45,638 bases of DNA from contig CAIXRH010000226.1 of the NCBI GenBank assembly GCA_903921785.1, positions 1-45,638 of the forward strand, written 5' to 3'. The notes beneath the pieces are model-generated. The model searched no databases and was not told where the DNA came from. It saw only the letters and a program-made list of their open reading frames with translations. This document shows positions 8,144 through 15,312 of the stretch, piece by piece; position 1 is the first letter of the stretch; each line of letters starts with the position of its first letter. A program made the translations under genes and the position numbers. The DNA comes from an uncultured Pseudomonadota bacterium. Lineage in GTDB: Bacteria > Myxococcota_A > UBA796 > SXON01.

Positions 8144-8704
8144 ATGCTCGTTCAGCGCACCTGCGGCTGGTGCACGACCACGGCCGCCGACGTCTCGCTC
8201 AGCAACTGCCGCAACTGCGGCGGTCCGCTCCCGCCCGTACCCGTGTCCATGGGCGGCGTGCGTACGCTCACGCTCGGCCTGGCGCCGCCGCCCGCGCCCC
8301 GGAGCATCCCGGAGCCCTACCGCAACCGGGTGCTGATCTGGAAGAACGTCCTGGTGATCCTGGGCGGGATCTTCACCCTCTGCCTTGGTTGGACCATCGT
8401 CTTTGGGCTGATCGGCGCGCCCATGCTCTACCTCGGGTGGACGCGCGCCCAGGGGAAGCTCCGCGCGCTCGCCTTGGGGCGCTCCGCGCCCGGCCGGGTG
8501 ATCGAGGTGGATCGCGACTACACCGTGAAGATCAACAACCGTAGGCCCTGGAAGATCGCCTACGCCTACGAGGTGGAGGGCGCGCGGCACGAGGGCTGGG
8601 TCCACGCCTGGGAGCGCCCCGACCTCGCCCCCGACGATCCGGTGTGGGTGGTCTGGGGCCCGGACGACCCCAAGGTGAGCTGCCTGTGGCCGCCTGTGGT
8701 CTAG
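8144..8704 (+). CDS. zinc-ribbon membrane protein, DUF3592-like
   Basis: This 186-residue protein has an N-terminal zinc-ribbon-like segment with paired cysteines (CGWC and CRNCG). Two hydrophobic helices follow around residues 67-105, and then a soluble domain with GRVIEVDRDYTVKINNRRPW, YAYEVEGARHEGWVH and VWVVWGPDDP. The last part resembles DUF3592-type domains, small beta domains on membrane proteins of unknown function. The start at 8144 is preceded by GATACT with 8 nt between and only a weak Shine-Dalgarno, fitting a leaderless or very short-leader message. The gene lies alone between the SPFH remnant (divergent) and the carotenoid fusion gene. The function is unknown. Confidence 0.65.
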   Translation: MLVQRTCGWCTTTAADVSLSNCRNCGGPLPPVPVSMGGVRTLTLGLAPPPAPRSIPEPYRNRVLIWKNVLVILGGIFTLCLGWTIVFGLIGAPMLYLGWTRAQGKLRALALGRSAPGRVIEVDRDYTVKINNRRPWKIAYAYEVEGARHEGWVHAWERPDLAPDDPVWVVWGPDDPKVSCLWPPVV

Positions 8705-8778
8705 GAGACCACGAGGGAGGGTTCGCGTCCCGGGCCTCCGCCACGCCCAGGCCCCGCGCCGCACGTTAGTCGGCGGGG

Positions 8779-11016
8779 ATGCGCGGCGAGTACCTGGCCT
8801 TCGATCTGTTCGTGGCGGCGCCGATCCTGGCCCTCGCCGCCCTCCGTCCGGCGTGGTTCCGCGGCGGATGGGCGGCCGCGATCCTCGCCTGCGCGCTGGG
8901 CGGATGGCCGTACCTCGTCTGGGACGCGGAGGTCGCCGGCCGCCATTGGTGGTTCTCCCCGGAGCGGACGCTCGGCCCGGCGCTCTTCGGGCTCCCCCTG
9001 GAGGAGCTGGGGTTCTTCCTGGTGGTCCCCTTCGCCTGCCTCGCCACGTGGGAGCTGGTCTTCACCCCCGCGCGCCACCCACCCGACCTCGCCACGGGCG
9101 CCCTGCGGGGAGCCTTCCTCGCTGCGCTGCCGCTCGCGGCGTGGGCCGCCTCCGCCGGCCGCGAGTACACGGCCCTCGCGCTCGCCGGCCTCGGAGCGTT
9201 CGCCATCCTCGATCACGCGCTCGGCACCGCGCTGCTCCGCAACCGCCGCTTCTTCGCCCACCTCGGCGTGGTCGTGGTGCTCACGACCGTGTTCAACGGC
9301 TACCTCACCGGGCGCCCGATCGTGCTCTATGACGAGCGGTTCCAGCTCGGCCCCCACGTGGGCCCCATCCCGATGGAGGACTACCTGTTCGGGCTGGGTC
9401 TCGTGGGCTTCACCACCGCGATCTACCAGCGCTTACGCGGCCGGCGGCCCGAGCCCTCGTGGATCGGGCGGCTGATCCGCTGGCGGTTCGGCGGCTACCG
9501 GCACGTCGTGAGCGTACCCGACGCGGCGCTCCCCCCCCGCCTGGATCAACCCGTTCCGGTGGTGGTGCTCGGCGCCGGGCTCGCGGGGCTCGGCGCGGCC
9601 ACGCTGCTCGCCGAGCGCGGCTTCGCGGTGACGCTGTTGGAGAAGAACCGCTACCTCGGCGGCAAGGTGGGCGCGTGGAACGACGTGGCCGACGACGGGG
9701 AATCGGTTCCGGTCGAGCACGGCTTTCACGCCTTCTTCCGTCACTACTACAACCTGGACGACTGGCTCTCTTCCCTCGGCGTGCGCCAGCGTCTCCGCGC
9801 GATCGAGGACTACGTGATCTTCGCGCGCGATGGGCGCCGTCACCGCTTCGCGGGGGTGGACACCACGCCCGTCCTCAACCTTGTCTCCCTGGGGCTGCAC
9901 GGCCTCTACCGGTTCCGCGATGTCCTGCAGGAGCGCACCAGCTCCCGCCTCGAAGCCTTCCTCCGCTACGATCCGGCCACCACGCCCGGGCGTTGGGACG
10001 GCACGAGCTACGCACGCTTCGCCGACGACGCCGACCTCCCCGCCGACCTCCGCCTCGTGTTCTCCACGTTCGCGCGCGCCTTCTTCGCGGACGAGGACCG
10101 GATCTCGATGGCCGCGCTGATCCGTAGCTTCCACTTCTATTACCTCTCGCACGATCACGGGCTCGCCTACGACTACGTGCAGGGGAGCTACACGACCGAG
10201 CTCCTCGCCCCGATCCAGGCGGCCCTCGACCGCCTCGGGGTGGCCACCCGGCTCGGGGTGGGCGTTCGGGCGATCGAAGGGGGCCCGGGCGCGTGGACCG
10301 TGGTCCCGGACGAGGGCGAGCCGCTCGGCCCGTTCGCCCATGTGGTCCTCGCCACCAACGTGGCGGCCGCCGCCGCCATCGCGGCGGCCTCCCCCGCGCT
10401 CGCTGCGGCCGCTCCGCGTCTTCCCGCCGCGCTCGCCGCCACTCGATCGGGGCAGCGCTACGCCGTGCTTCGGTTGTGGGTGGAGGGCCCCGTGTCGGTC
10501 GACGAGCCGGTCTTCGTGGTCACCGAGCGTGCCCGCGCGCTCGACGCCATCGCCTTCGTAGACCGCACCGACGCCGACGCGCAGGCCTGGGCCGAGGCCC
10601 ACCGGGGCGCGGTGATCGAGGCCCACTGCTATGCAGTCCCCGACGATCTTGCGGACGACGCCGTGGGCCCCGCGATCGAGGCCGAGCTGCGCGAGCAGAT
10701 CCCCACGCTCGGGCGCATCGTGCGGCGACACCTCCAGCTCCGCAACGACTTCACCGCCTTCCACGTAGGGCTGTACGCCGAGCGGCCCGAGGTCACCACG
10801 GCCGCCTCCGGTCTGTGGTGCGCGGGCGACTGGGTCGCCCTTCCCTTCCCGGCGATGCTCATGGAGGCGGCCCACGCTTCGGGGCGGCTCGCCGCCAACG
10901 CCATCGCAGCGGCGCACGGTGTGCGTGGCGCCCCGGTGTGGAGCGTGCCGCCTACCGGGTTCCTGCACGGCGTGCCGGAGGCACCGCGCAAACCCCAGCG
11001 CGCGCCGCGCGGCTGA
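8779..11016 (+). CDS. lycopene cyclase fused to CrtU-type carotenoid oxidoreductase
   Basis: This 745-residue bifunctional chain has two parts. Residues 1-225 are membrane-embedded and carry two tandem lycopene-cyclase repeats with the hallmark PxE(E/D) motifs, PLEE at 73-76 and PMED at 198-201. This is the CrtYc+CrtYd layout found as two subunits or as fused fungal domains. Residues 258-720 form a FAD-dependent amine-oxidase/phytoene-desaturase fold. It has the dinucleotide motif GAGLAGLGAATLLAERG (265-281), FHAFFRHYYNLDDWL, and the C-terminal FAD motif LWCAGDWVALPFPAMLMEAA. These resemble the carotene desaturase/methyltransferase CrtU (isorenieratene synthase) family. The predicted role is beta-cyclisation of lycopene followed by desaturation and possibly aromatisation of the ring. 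The end product is inferred. It is convergent with the CoaB-like gene, with a 2-bp gap. Confidence 0.8.
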   Translation: MRGEYLAFDLFVAAPILALAALRPAWFRGGWAAAILACALGGWPYLVWDAEVAGRHWWFSPERTLGPALFGLPLEELGFFLVVPFACLATWELVFTPARHPPDLATGALRGAFLAALPLAAWAASAGREYTALALAGLGAFAILDHALGTALLRNRRFFAHLGVVVVLTTVFNGYLTGRPIVLYDERFQLGPHVGPIPMEDYLFGLGLVGFTTAIYQRLRGRRPEPSWIGRLIRWRFGGYRHVVSVPDAALPPRLDQPVPVVVLGAGLAGLGAATLLAERGFAVTLLEKNRYLGGKVGAWNDVADDGESVPVEHGFHAFFRHYYNLDDWLSSLGVRQRLRAIEDYVIFARDGRRHRFAGVDTTPVLNLVSLGLHGLYRFRDVLQERTSSRLEAFLRYDPATTPGRWDGTSYARFADDADLPADLRLVFSTFARAFFADEDRISMAALIRSFHFYYLSHDHGLAYDYVQGSYTTELLAPIQAALDRLGVATRLGVGVRAIEGGPGAWTVVPDEGEPLGPFAHVVLATNVAAAAAIAAASPALAAAAPRLPAALAATRSGQRYAVLRLWVEGPVSVDEPVFVVTERARALDAIAFVDRTDADAQAWAEAHRGAVIEAHCYAVPDDLADDAVGPAIEAELREQIPTLGRIVRRHLQLRNDFTAFHVGLYAERPEVTTAASGLWCAGDWVALPFPAMLMEAAHASGRLAANAIAAAHGVRGAPVWSVPPTGFLHGVPEAPRKPQRAPRG

Positions 11017-11018
11017 CC

Positions 11019-11654
11019 TCAGCCCGGGCGGGTGGACCGGATCCGCTCGACCAGCTTCGCCAGCGCCGCGTCCCGGTCCGCGAAGCGCGCGGTGCCGGCG
11101 CGGTCGAGGAGCAGGCAGCTCGTGCCGAGGGCGCCGATGCGGTTGGCGAAGACGAGGTCGCTGGTGGTGCGCTCGAGCTGCGCGCGCGCAACCGCTTCGA
11201 GCTTCGTTTCGTCCCACTCGGGCGAGCCGGCCTTGAAGCTCACCAGGAACACGTCCGGGTCCCAGCCGCGCACGTGGTCGACGATCTTGGGGCCGGGGGT
11301 GAACCGCAGCACCATCTCCGGCTGGTTGCTGGGGATCTTCGTGGCGGTCGGCACCGCCTCGTAGTCGCCGACCGCCGCGCTGTGGACCAGCACGCCGCCG
11401 GGCCGGGCGCGGAGCTCGACCTCCATCTTCGCCATGAGGTCGCGGGTGGAGGTGTACTCGGCGAGGGGGACACCCGGCGCGTCCAGCCGGGCGCGGAGGC
11501 AGGCTTCGGCGCTCCCAAGCAGCCGAACCGCGTGGCTGGTGGCGAGGGCGCGGGCCAGCGCGACGCCGGTGGTGCCGGTGGCGTGCGCGCTGAGGTAGCG
11601 AATCGCGTCCACCGGGTTGCGGGTGGCACCAGCGGTGAGGAGGGCCGGGAGCAT
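11019..11654 (-). CDS. stand-alone CoaB-like phosphopantothenoylcysteine synthetase domain
   Basis: This 211-residue protein opens with LLTAGATRNPVDAIRYLSAH, the signature of the CoaB (C-terminal) half of Dfp/CoaBC. HSAAVGDYEAV then corresponds to the conserved AAVADY segment, and later FKAG and DLVFANRIG match the phosphate/CTP-binding loops. CoaB joins 4'-phosphopantothenate to cysteine using CTP. The flavoprotein CoaC half is absent, so this is either a monofunctional CoaB or a paralogue acting on another substrate. The usual KIKK-like motif is reduced to TKIPS. The ATG at 11654 is preceded by GATAGT with 7 nt between, so it is likely leaderless. It is divergent from the radical SAM gene, 46 bp away. 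Confidence 0.7.
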   Translation of the reverse strand: MLPALLTAGATRNPVDAIRYLSAHATGTTGVALARALATSHAVRLLGSAEACLRARLDAPGVPLAEYTSTRDLMAKMEVELRARPGGVLVHSAAVGDYEAVPTATKIPSNQPEMVLRFTPGPKIVDHVRGWDPDVFLVSFKAGSPEWDETKLEAVARAQLERTTSDLVFANRIGALGTSCLLLDRAGTARFADRDAALAKLVERIRSTRPG

Positions 11655-11700
11655 GCGGCGGACTATCCCCGTGGCCTCCGCCCCGGAATACCCTCCCCAG
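11655..11700. promoter_or_regulatory. short divergent promoter region
   Basis: This 46-bp gap must hold both promoters. On the minus strand GATAGT ends 7 nt before the CoaB-like ATG. On the plus strand TACCCT ends 6 nt before the GTG at 11701. Neither side has a Shine-Dalgarno, so both messages are probably leaderless. Confidence 0.4.
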
Positions 11701-13059
11701 GTGACCCTGCTCCTCGCGAGCCCCTACCACCTCGCGCTCGACCCGATGGAGGTCGAGGCCGGGAAGCCGTACCCGCCGCTCGGGCCGCTGGTCTCCGCCG
11801 CGGAGCTGCTCGCGCTCGGCCACGACGTCCGCCTCTACGACGCCACCTTCGCCCGAGACATGGAGCCGTTCCAGCTGGCGCTCGCGGGACATCGCCCGAC
11901 GCGGGTGGCGCTCGTGGCCGATCCGCACGCGGTGGCGGTCAAGATGTGCACGACGGCCCAGCGGGAGGCCACCTGCGCGATGGTCGCGGCGGCCAAGGCG
12001 GCCGGCGCCGCGGTGCTCGTCGCCGGTCCCGACCCCACGGACCACCCCGAACCCTACGAAGCCGCCGGGGCGGACGTGGTGGTCGCCGGCGAGCATGACG
12101 GCGCCCTCCGCGACTTCGCCGCCGGCACCCTGCCCTCCGGCCGCGCCCCGCGCCGCCCCAACCGCCACGACCTCGCCCAGCTCCCCGACCCGGCGTGGGA
12201 CCTCGTGGACCTGCCCGCCTACGCCAACCGCTGGCGTTCGAAGCACAACCGCTGGGAGCTCAACCTCTCCACCGCCCGTGGCTGCCCGTACCGGTGCAAC
12301 TGGTGCGCGAAGCCCACCTGGGGTCGCGCCTACGCCACCACCACGCCCGAGCGCGCGGCGGAGCTGGTGCGCGGCGCCCAGGCCCGCGGCGCCGACGCCG
12401 CCTGGTTCACCGACGACATCTTCGCGGTGAAGCCCGCCTGGCTTCGCGCCTTCCGCCAGGCGCTCGCCGGCGCCCCCCTCCCCTTCCGCTGCAACACCCG
12501 CGCCGACCTCGTCCGCGACGGCGCCTACGTCCACGACCTCGCGGCCGCCGGGTGCCACGAGGTGTGGATGGGCGCCGAGTCCGGGAGCGACCGCGTCCTC
12601 GCGGCGATGGACAAGGACCAGACCCGCGCCGACCTCGACGCCGCCGTCGCCCGCCTCCGCGACGCCGGCATCCGCGTCGGGTTCTTCCTCCAGCTCGGCT
12701 ACCCCGGCGAGACCCGCGCCGACGTCCTCGCCACGGTCGCGATGATCCGCCGCCTCCGCCCCGACGAGATCGGGGTCTCGGTGAGCTACCCGCTCCCGGG
12801 GACCGCCTTCCACGACCGCGTGGCGGCCGACCTCCGCCGCGCCAACTGGACGAGCTCCATGGACAACGAGGTGCTCTTCGCCGGCACCTACCCCCAGGCG
12901 TTCTACGACGCCGTCCGGGAGCTCCTCCGCGCCGAACACGCCTGGCTGAGCTTCCGGCCCTCGCTCAGCCGCGGGGGCATCCGGAGGGCGGCGGCGCTGC
13001 CGTACCACGCGGCGCGGTGGCCGGTGCACCGGGCGAAGGTGGCGGTGCTGGGGAGGTAG
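11701..13059 (+). CDS. B12-binding radical SAM protein
   Basis: This 452-residue protein starts at the GTG at 11701, because the N-terminal strand VTLLLASPYHLALDP of the B12-binding-type domain begins there. Residues 1-160 form a Rossmann-like cobalamin-binding domain. Residues 185-400 form the radical SAM barrel with the iron-sulfur motif CPYRCNWC (Cys195, 199, 202). EVWMGAESGSDRVL and GYPGET are typical of the family. Relatives include BchE-like cyclases, hopanoid methylases and many enzymes of unknown substrate. No DxHxxG cobalamin motif was found in the N-terminal part, so cobalamin may not be bound as base-off. The substrate is unknown; neither the adjacent fusion nor the CoaB-like gene settles it. 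Confidence 0.8.
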   Translation: MTLLLASPYHLALDPMEVEAGKPYPPLGPLVSAAELLALGHDVRLYDATFARDMEPFQLALAGHRPTRVALVADPHAVAVKMCTTAQREATCAMVAAAKAAGAAVLVAGPDPTDHPEPYEAAGADVVVAGEHDGALRDFAAGTLPSGRAPRRPNRHDLAQLPDPAWDLVDLPAYANRWRSKHNRWELNLSTARGCPYRCNWCAKPTWGRAYATTTPERAAELVRGAQARGADAAWFTDDIFAVKPAWLRAFRQALAGAPLPFRCNTRADLVRDGAYVHDLAAAGCHEVWMGAESGSDRVLAAMDKDQTRADLDAAVARLRDAGIRVGFFLQLGYPGETRADVLATVAMIRRLRPDEIGVSVSYPLPGTAFHDRVAADLRRANWTSSMDNEVLFAGTYPQAFYDAVRELLRAEHAWLSFRPSLSRGGIRRAAALPYHAARWPVHRAKVAVLGR

Positions 13060-13060
13060 G

Positions 13061-13083
13061 GAGCGGCCCCGCTGCGCCCGCTC
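13061..13083. terminator. hairpin between convergent genes
   Basis: GAGCGG and CCGCTC form a 6-bp stem across an 11-nt loop in the 22-bp gap between two convergent stops. The right arm overlaps the first bases of the 13082 gene's stop codon. There is no T-run on either side. It is a possible bidirectional terminator and weakly supported. Confidence 0.25.
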
Positions 13084-14119
13084 AGTCCCCGCAGGCGGTG
13101 CGGTACACGGGCGGGTTCACGTCCTCGGACAGCGTGAAATAGGCCCGGTTGATCGGATCGTACCCGATGGCCTCGCCCTGCCGCTCGCTGCCGGTGTGCA
13201 GCTCCACCCGGGCGGCGTCCTCCAGATCGTCGAGCCCGTCGGCCGAGAGGGTGAACTCCCAGATGTGGCCGTACGTGCGGAGGATGAGCCGCGACGCGTC
13301 GGGCCAGAGGTCGGCCGCGGTGGTGGCCGCCGCCCCGCCCTCGCCGCTCGCGCCGGTCTCGAAGCGGCCGCGCTCCTCCAGCGTGACGGTCGTGGCGCTG
13401 TCGAGAACCGGGAAGGTGTACGCCGTGGAGTGCTCGGTGTCGTACTCCTTGGTGAACAGGACCGGCAGCCCGTCGGGGAGCACGGCGAGCGCCTCGGCGT
13501 CCCAATGCCCGTCGTCGGGGAAGGCGTAGGGGAAGATGTCGGGGGTGAGGTGCAGATCGAGCCCGCCGGAGAGCGAGACCTCGGGCTCCTCCACCCGGAG
13601 CACGCCGTGCCATGTGCGGTCGTGGTCGTTGTCCCCGATGTCGCCCACGAAGAGGCAGGTGGTCTCTCCGCAGTTGCCCACCGCCACGTCTTCCCAGTCG
13701 TTGTTCACCACGCCGTCGAGCACGAGGCGCCCGAGGACGTTCCCCGCCGCGTCGATCGCGGAGACCTCGTTGGGGCCGGCGTGATCCTCCATCACCCAGA
13801 GCACGCCCGGGTTCCGCCGGGAGGCGGCGATACCGCTGAGCTCGTTGAGCGAGGCGTCGCCCACCGTGCCGGTCTGCTCGGTGGCACCGTAGGTGGCGCA
13901 GGGGGGCTCGACCGGCTCGGCCGTGTCGAGGTTCGCGGCGCTATCTCCCGCGCTGTCGGCCTCACCGGCGGCGGCGCCGGAGTCCGCAGGGTCGTCCGTC
14001 GCTGCGGCGCCGTCGGCCTCCGCGCTCCCACCCGCCCGCAGGGACGCGTCGGGCGGGGCCACGAAGCTGGCCGAGCACGCGGTGAGCAGCAGGCTGGGAA
14101 GGAGCAGGCGGAGCAGCAT
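13082..14119 (-). CDS. beta-propeller lipoprotein
   Basis: This 345-residue protein has the signal peptide MLLRLLLPSLLLTACS, with the lipobox Cys at position 15, followed by a low-complexity Ala/Asp/Ser linker to about residue 75. The ATG at 14119 is preferred because the signal peptide begins there; a GTG at 14137 is an alternative. The globular part contains propeller-like strands (LNELSGIAASRRNPGVLWVM, DWEDVAVGNC, CLFVGDIGDN, WDAEALAVLPDG, GEAIGYDP). This pattern resembles SdiA-regulated or esterase-like propellers. A Cys pair (CGETTC) may form a disulfide. Its expected location is the cell envelope, and its ligand or substrate is unknown. Confidence 0.7.
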   Translation of the reverse strand: MLLRLLLPSLLLTACSASFVAPPDASLRAGGSAEADGAAATDDPADSGAAAGEADSAGDSAANLDTAEPVEPPCATYGATEQTGTVGDASLNELSGIAASRRNPGVLWVMEDHAGPNEVSAIDAAGNVLGRLVLDGVVNNDWEDVAVGNCGETTCLFVGDIGDNDHDRTWHGVLRVEEPEVSLSGGLDLHLTPDIFPYAFPDDGHWDAEALAVLPDGLPVLFTKEYDTEHSTAYTFPVLDSATTVTLEERGRFETGASGEGGAAATTAADLWPDASRLILRTYGHIWEFTLSADGLDDLEDAARVELHTGSERQGEAIGYDPINRAYFTLSEDVNPPVYRTACGD

Positions 14120-14137
14120 CGAACGACCCCGTGTCAC

Positions 14138-14205
14138 TACCTCGATACTCCACCGTTGCCGAGCGCGTGACAGCTGCTTTGGATTTTTGCGAGTTTTGGA
14201 TGCAG
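14138..14205 (-). promoter_or_regulatory. probable promoter with A-rich upstream element
   Basis: The minus strand has an A-rich stretch (AAAACTCGCAAAAATCCAAA) that is unusual for this genome, then CTGTCA, and a TATCGA -10-like box near 14145-14150. This resembles an UP element plus core promoter for the lipoprotein gene at 13082-14119. The spacing to the -35-like box is about 19-20 bp, longer than ideal. Confidence 0.3.
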
Positions 14206-14241
14206 CGCCGGTGGAGCTCGGGTCGACGAACGTAGGCTCAC

Positions 14242-14339
14242 CTCCCGGCCCTCCTCGACCGTCGCGAGCCCGACCGGCGTCGGCGAAGCGCCGCGCCGAC
14301 GCCGGTCCTGGCTCGCGAGGATGGAGCCGGGCCGGGAGG
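14242..14339. repeat. family A copy 5: head-to-head inverted pair, 98-bp palindrome
   Basis: Two family A units face each other with an 8-bp centre (14286-14293). The arms are about 45 bp and pair with only a handful of mismatches: the left arm starts CTCCCGGCCCTCCTCG, and the right arm ends GGAGCCGGGCCGGGAGG. A very long RNA hairpin or DNA cruciform is possible. The right arm has its GGGAGG end towards the stop of the minus-strand gene at 14392, 52 bp away. Confidence 0.85.
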
Positions 14340-14391
14340 GCAGGGCCGAATTCGTTTGGTTACGAGAGCAGAATGGCGCCCGCCTCCGCGC

Positions 14392-15312
14392 TCACTCCTC
14401 CCGAAACACCGCCAGGACCTCGGCCGTGGCGTCGGGCACCCCGCAGCCGCCGAGCGCCACCGGGTTCGCGCACAACGCCACCTTGGCCGGGCCGCCCTTC
14501 TTCGCGGCCTTCTCCAGCTTCTTCTTCACGTCCGGCCAGAGCCTGGTGCCCACCGCCGCCACGCCCTTGCGCCACGTCGTCCGGATCTCCTCGCCCTTCG
14601 CGACCGCCGGGCCCTTCACCGACGGATCGGGGCTGCCCAACGCCTCGCCGAGCTCCTCGATGGCCGCCTCCCGCGTCTCGTCGAGGAGGCGGAGCTGCTC
14701 GCCGGCCACCAGCCGGGCGAGCGCCGCGGCGTCCACCGTGCGCTCCGTGCCGGTGAGCGCGACCGGGGTCTGCGGGGCGCCCTGGAGCGCGATCGCCGGC
14801 CAGTCGATGGTGAGGAGGTCCTCCACCTGCCGCTTGAGCTCGGCGTCCTGGTCGATCGCGGCGGCCACCTTGCCGGAGATGTCGGTGCCGTCGCAGCGGG
14901 GCCCCCGCCCGAGCATCGCCTCCATCTTCCCGATCTGCGTACATTCGGTGACCGTGGCGCCCGCCGACACCACCGGCAACGCCCGCTCCACCGCAGCGCC
15001 GAACATCCGGGAGTAGTCCTCCCCGAGCTGGTCGGCGTGCTTCTGGAGGCGGAGGAACTGCACGCTGAGCTGGCGGTCCACCCCGGTGAGGTAGGTGGCC
15101 CGCGCCGCGTCGGGCGCCATCAGCGCGTCCGCGAGCTCCAGCGACCCCACGGCGCGCTTCGCCCCGTCGAGCGCCTTCTGCGCGACCTCGTAGGCCTTGG
15201 CGTCCCGGGCCTGGGCGCGGCCGAAGAGGGCTGAATTGCGGGTGATCCCGTCCTCGGTCCACCAGCTGGGGGGAGCGTCGGCGAGGGCGAAGGAGAAGAA
15301 GAGGACGAACAT
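14392..15312 (-). CDS. exported hypothetical protein paired with an ATP-grasp gene
   Basis: This 306-residue protein starts at the ATG at 15312, which overlaps the stop of the upstream ATP-grasp gene as TGATG, so translation is coupled. The first 12 residues, MFVLFFSFALAD, look like a short signal peptide. The rest is largely alpha-helical and charged (QLSVQFLRLQKHADQLGEDY, DAELKRQVEDLL). There are Cys near residues 133 and 153 and two near the C-terminus in CANPVALGGCG. No family is recognised. The tight pairing suggests it works with the ATP-grasp enzyme, but the compartments would differ if the signal peptide is real. The long Arg-rich frame upstream of 15312 is rejected as start. Confidence 0.6.
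   Translation of the reverse strand: MFVLFFSFALADAPPSWWTEDGITRNSALFGRAQARDAKAYEVAQKALDGAKRAVGSLELADALMAPDAARATYLTGVDRQLSVQFLRLQKHADQLGEDYSRMFGAAVERALPVVSAGATVTECTQIGKMEAMLGRGPRCDGTDISGKVAAAIDQDAELKRQVEDLLTIDWPAIALQGAPQTPVALTGTERTVDAAALARLVAGEQLRLLDETREAAIEELGEALGSPDPSVKGPAVAKGEEIRTTWRKGVAAVGTRLWPDVKKKLEKAAKKGGPAKVALCANPVALGGCGVPDATAEVLAVFREE

Noticed and set aside
9433-13029. Very long open frames on the strand opposite the carotenoid and radical SAM genes
   Set aside because: They are Arg/Gly/His-rich shadows caused by GC-rich codon use in the plus-strand genes and contain no domain.
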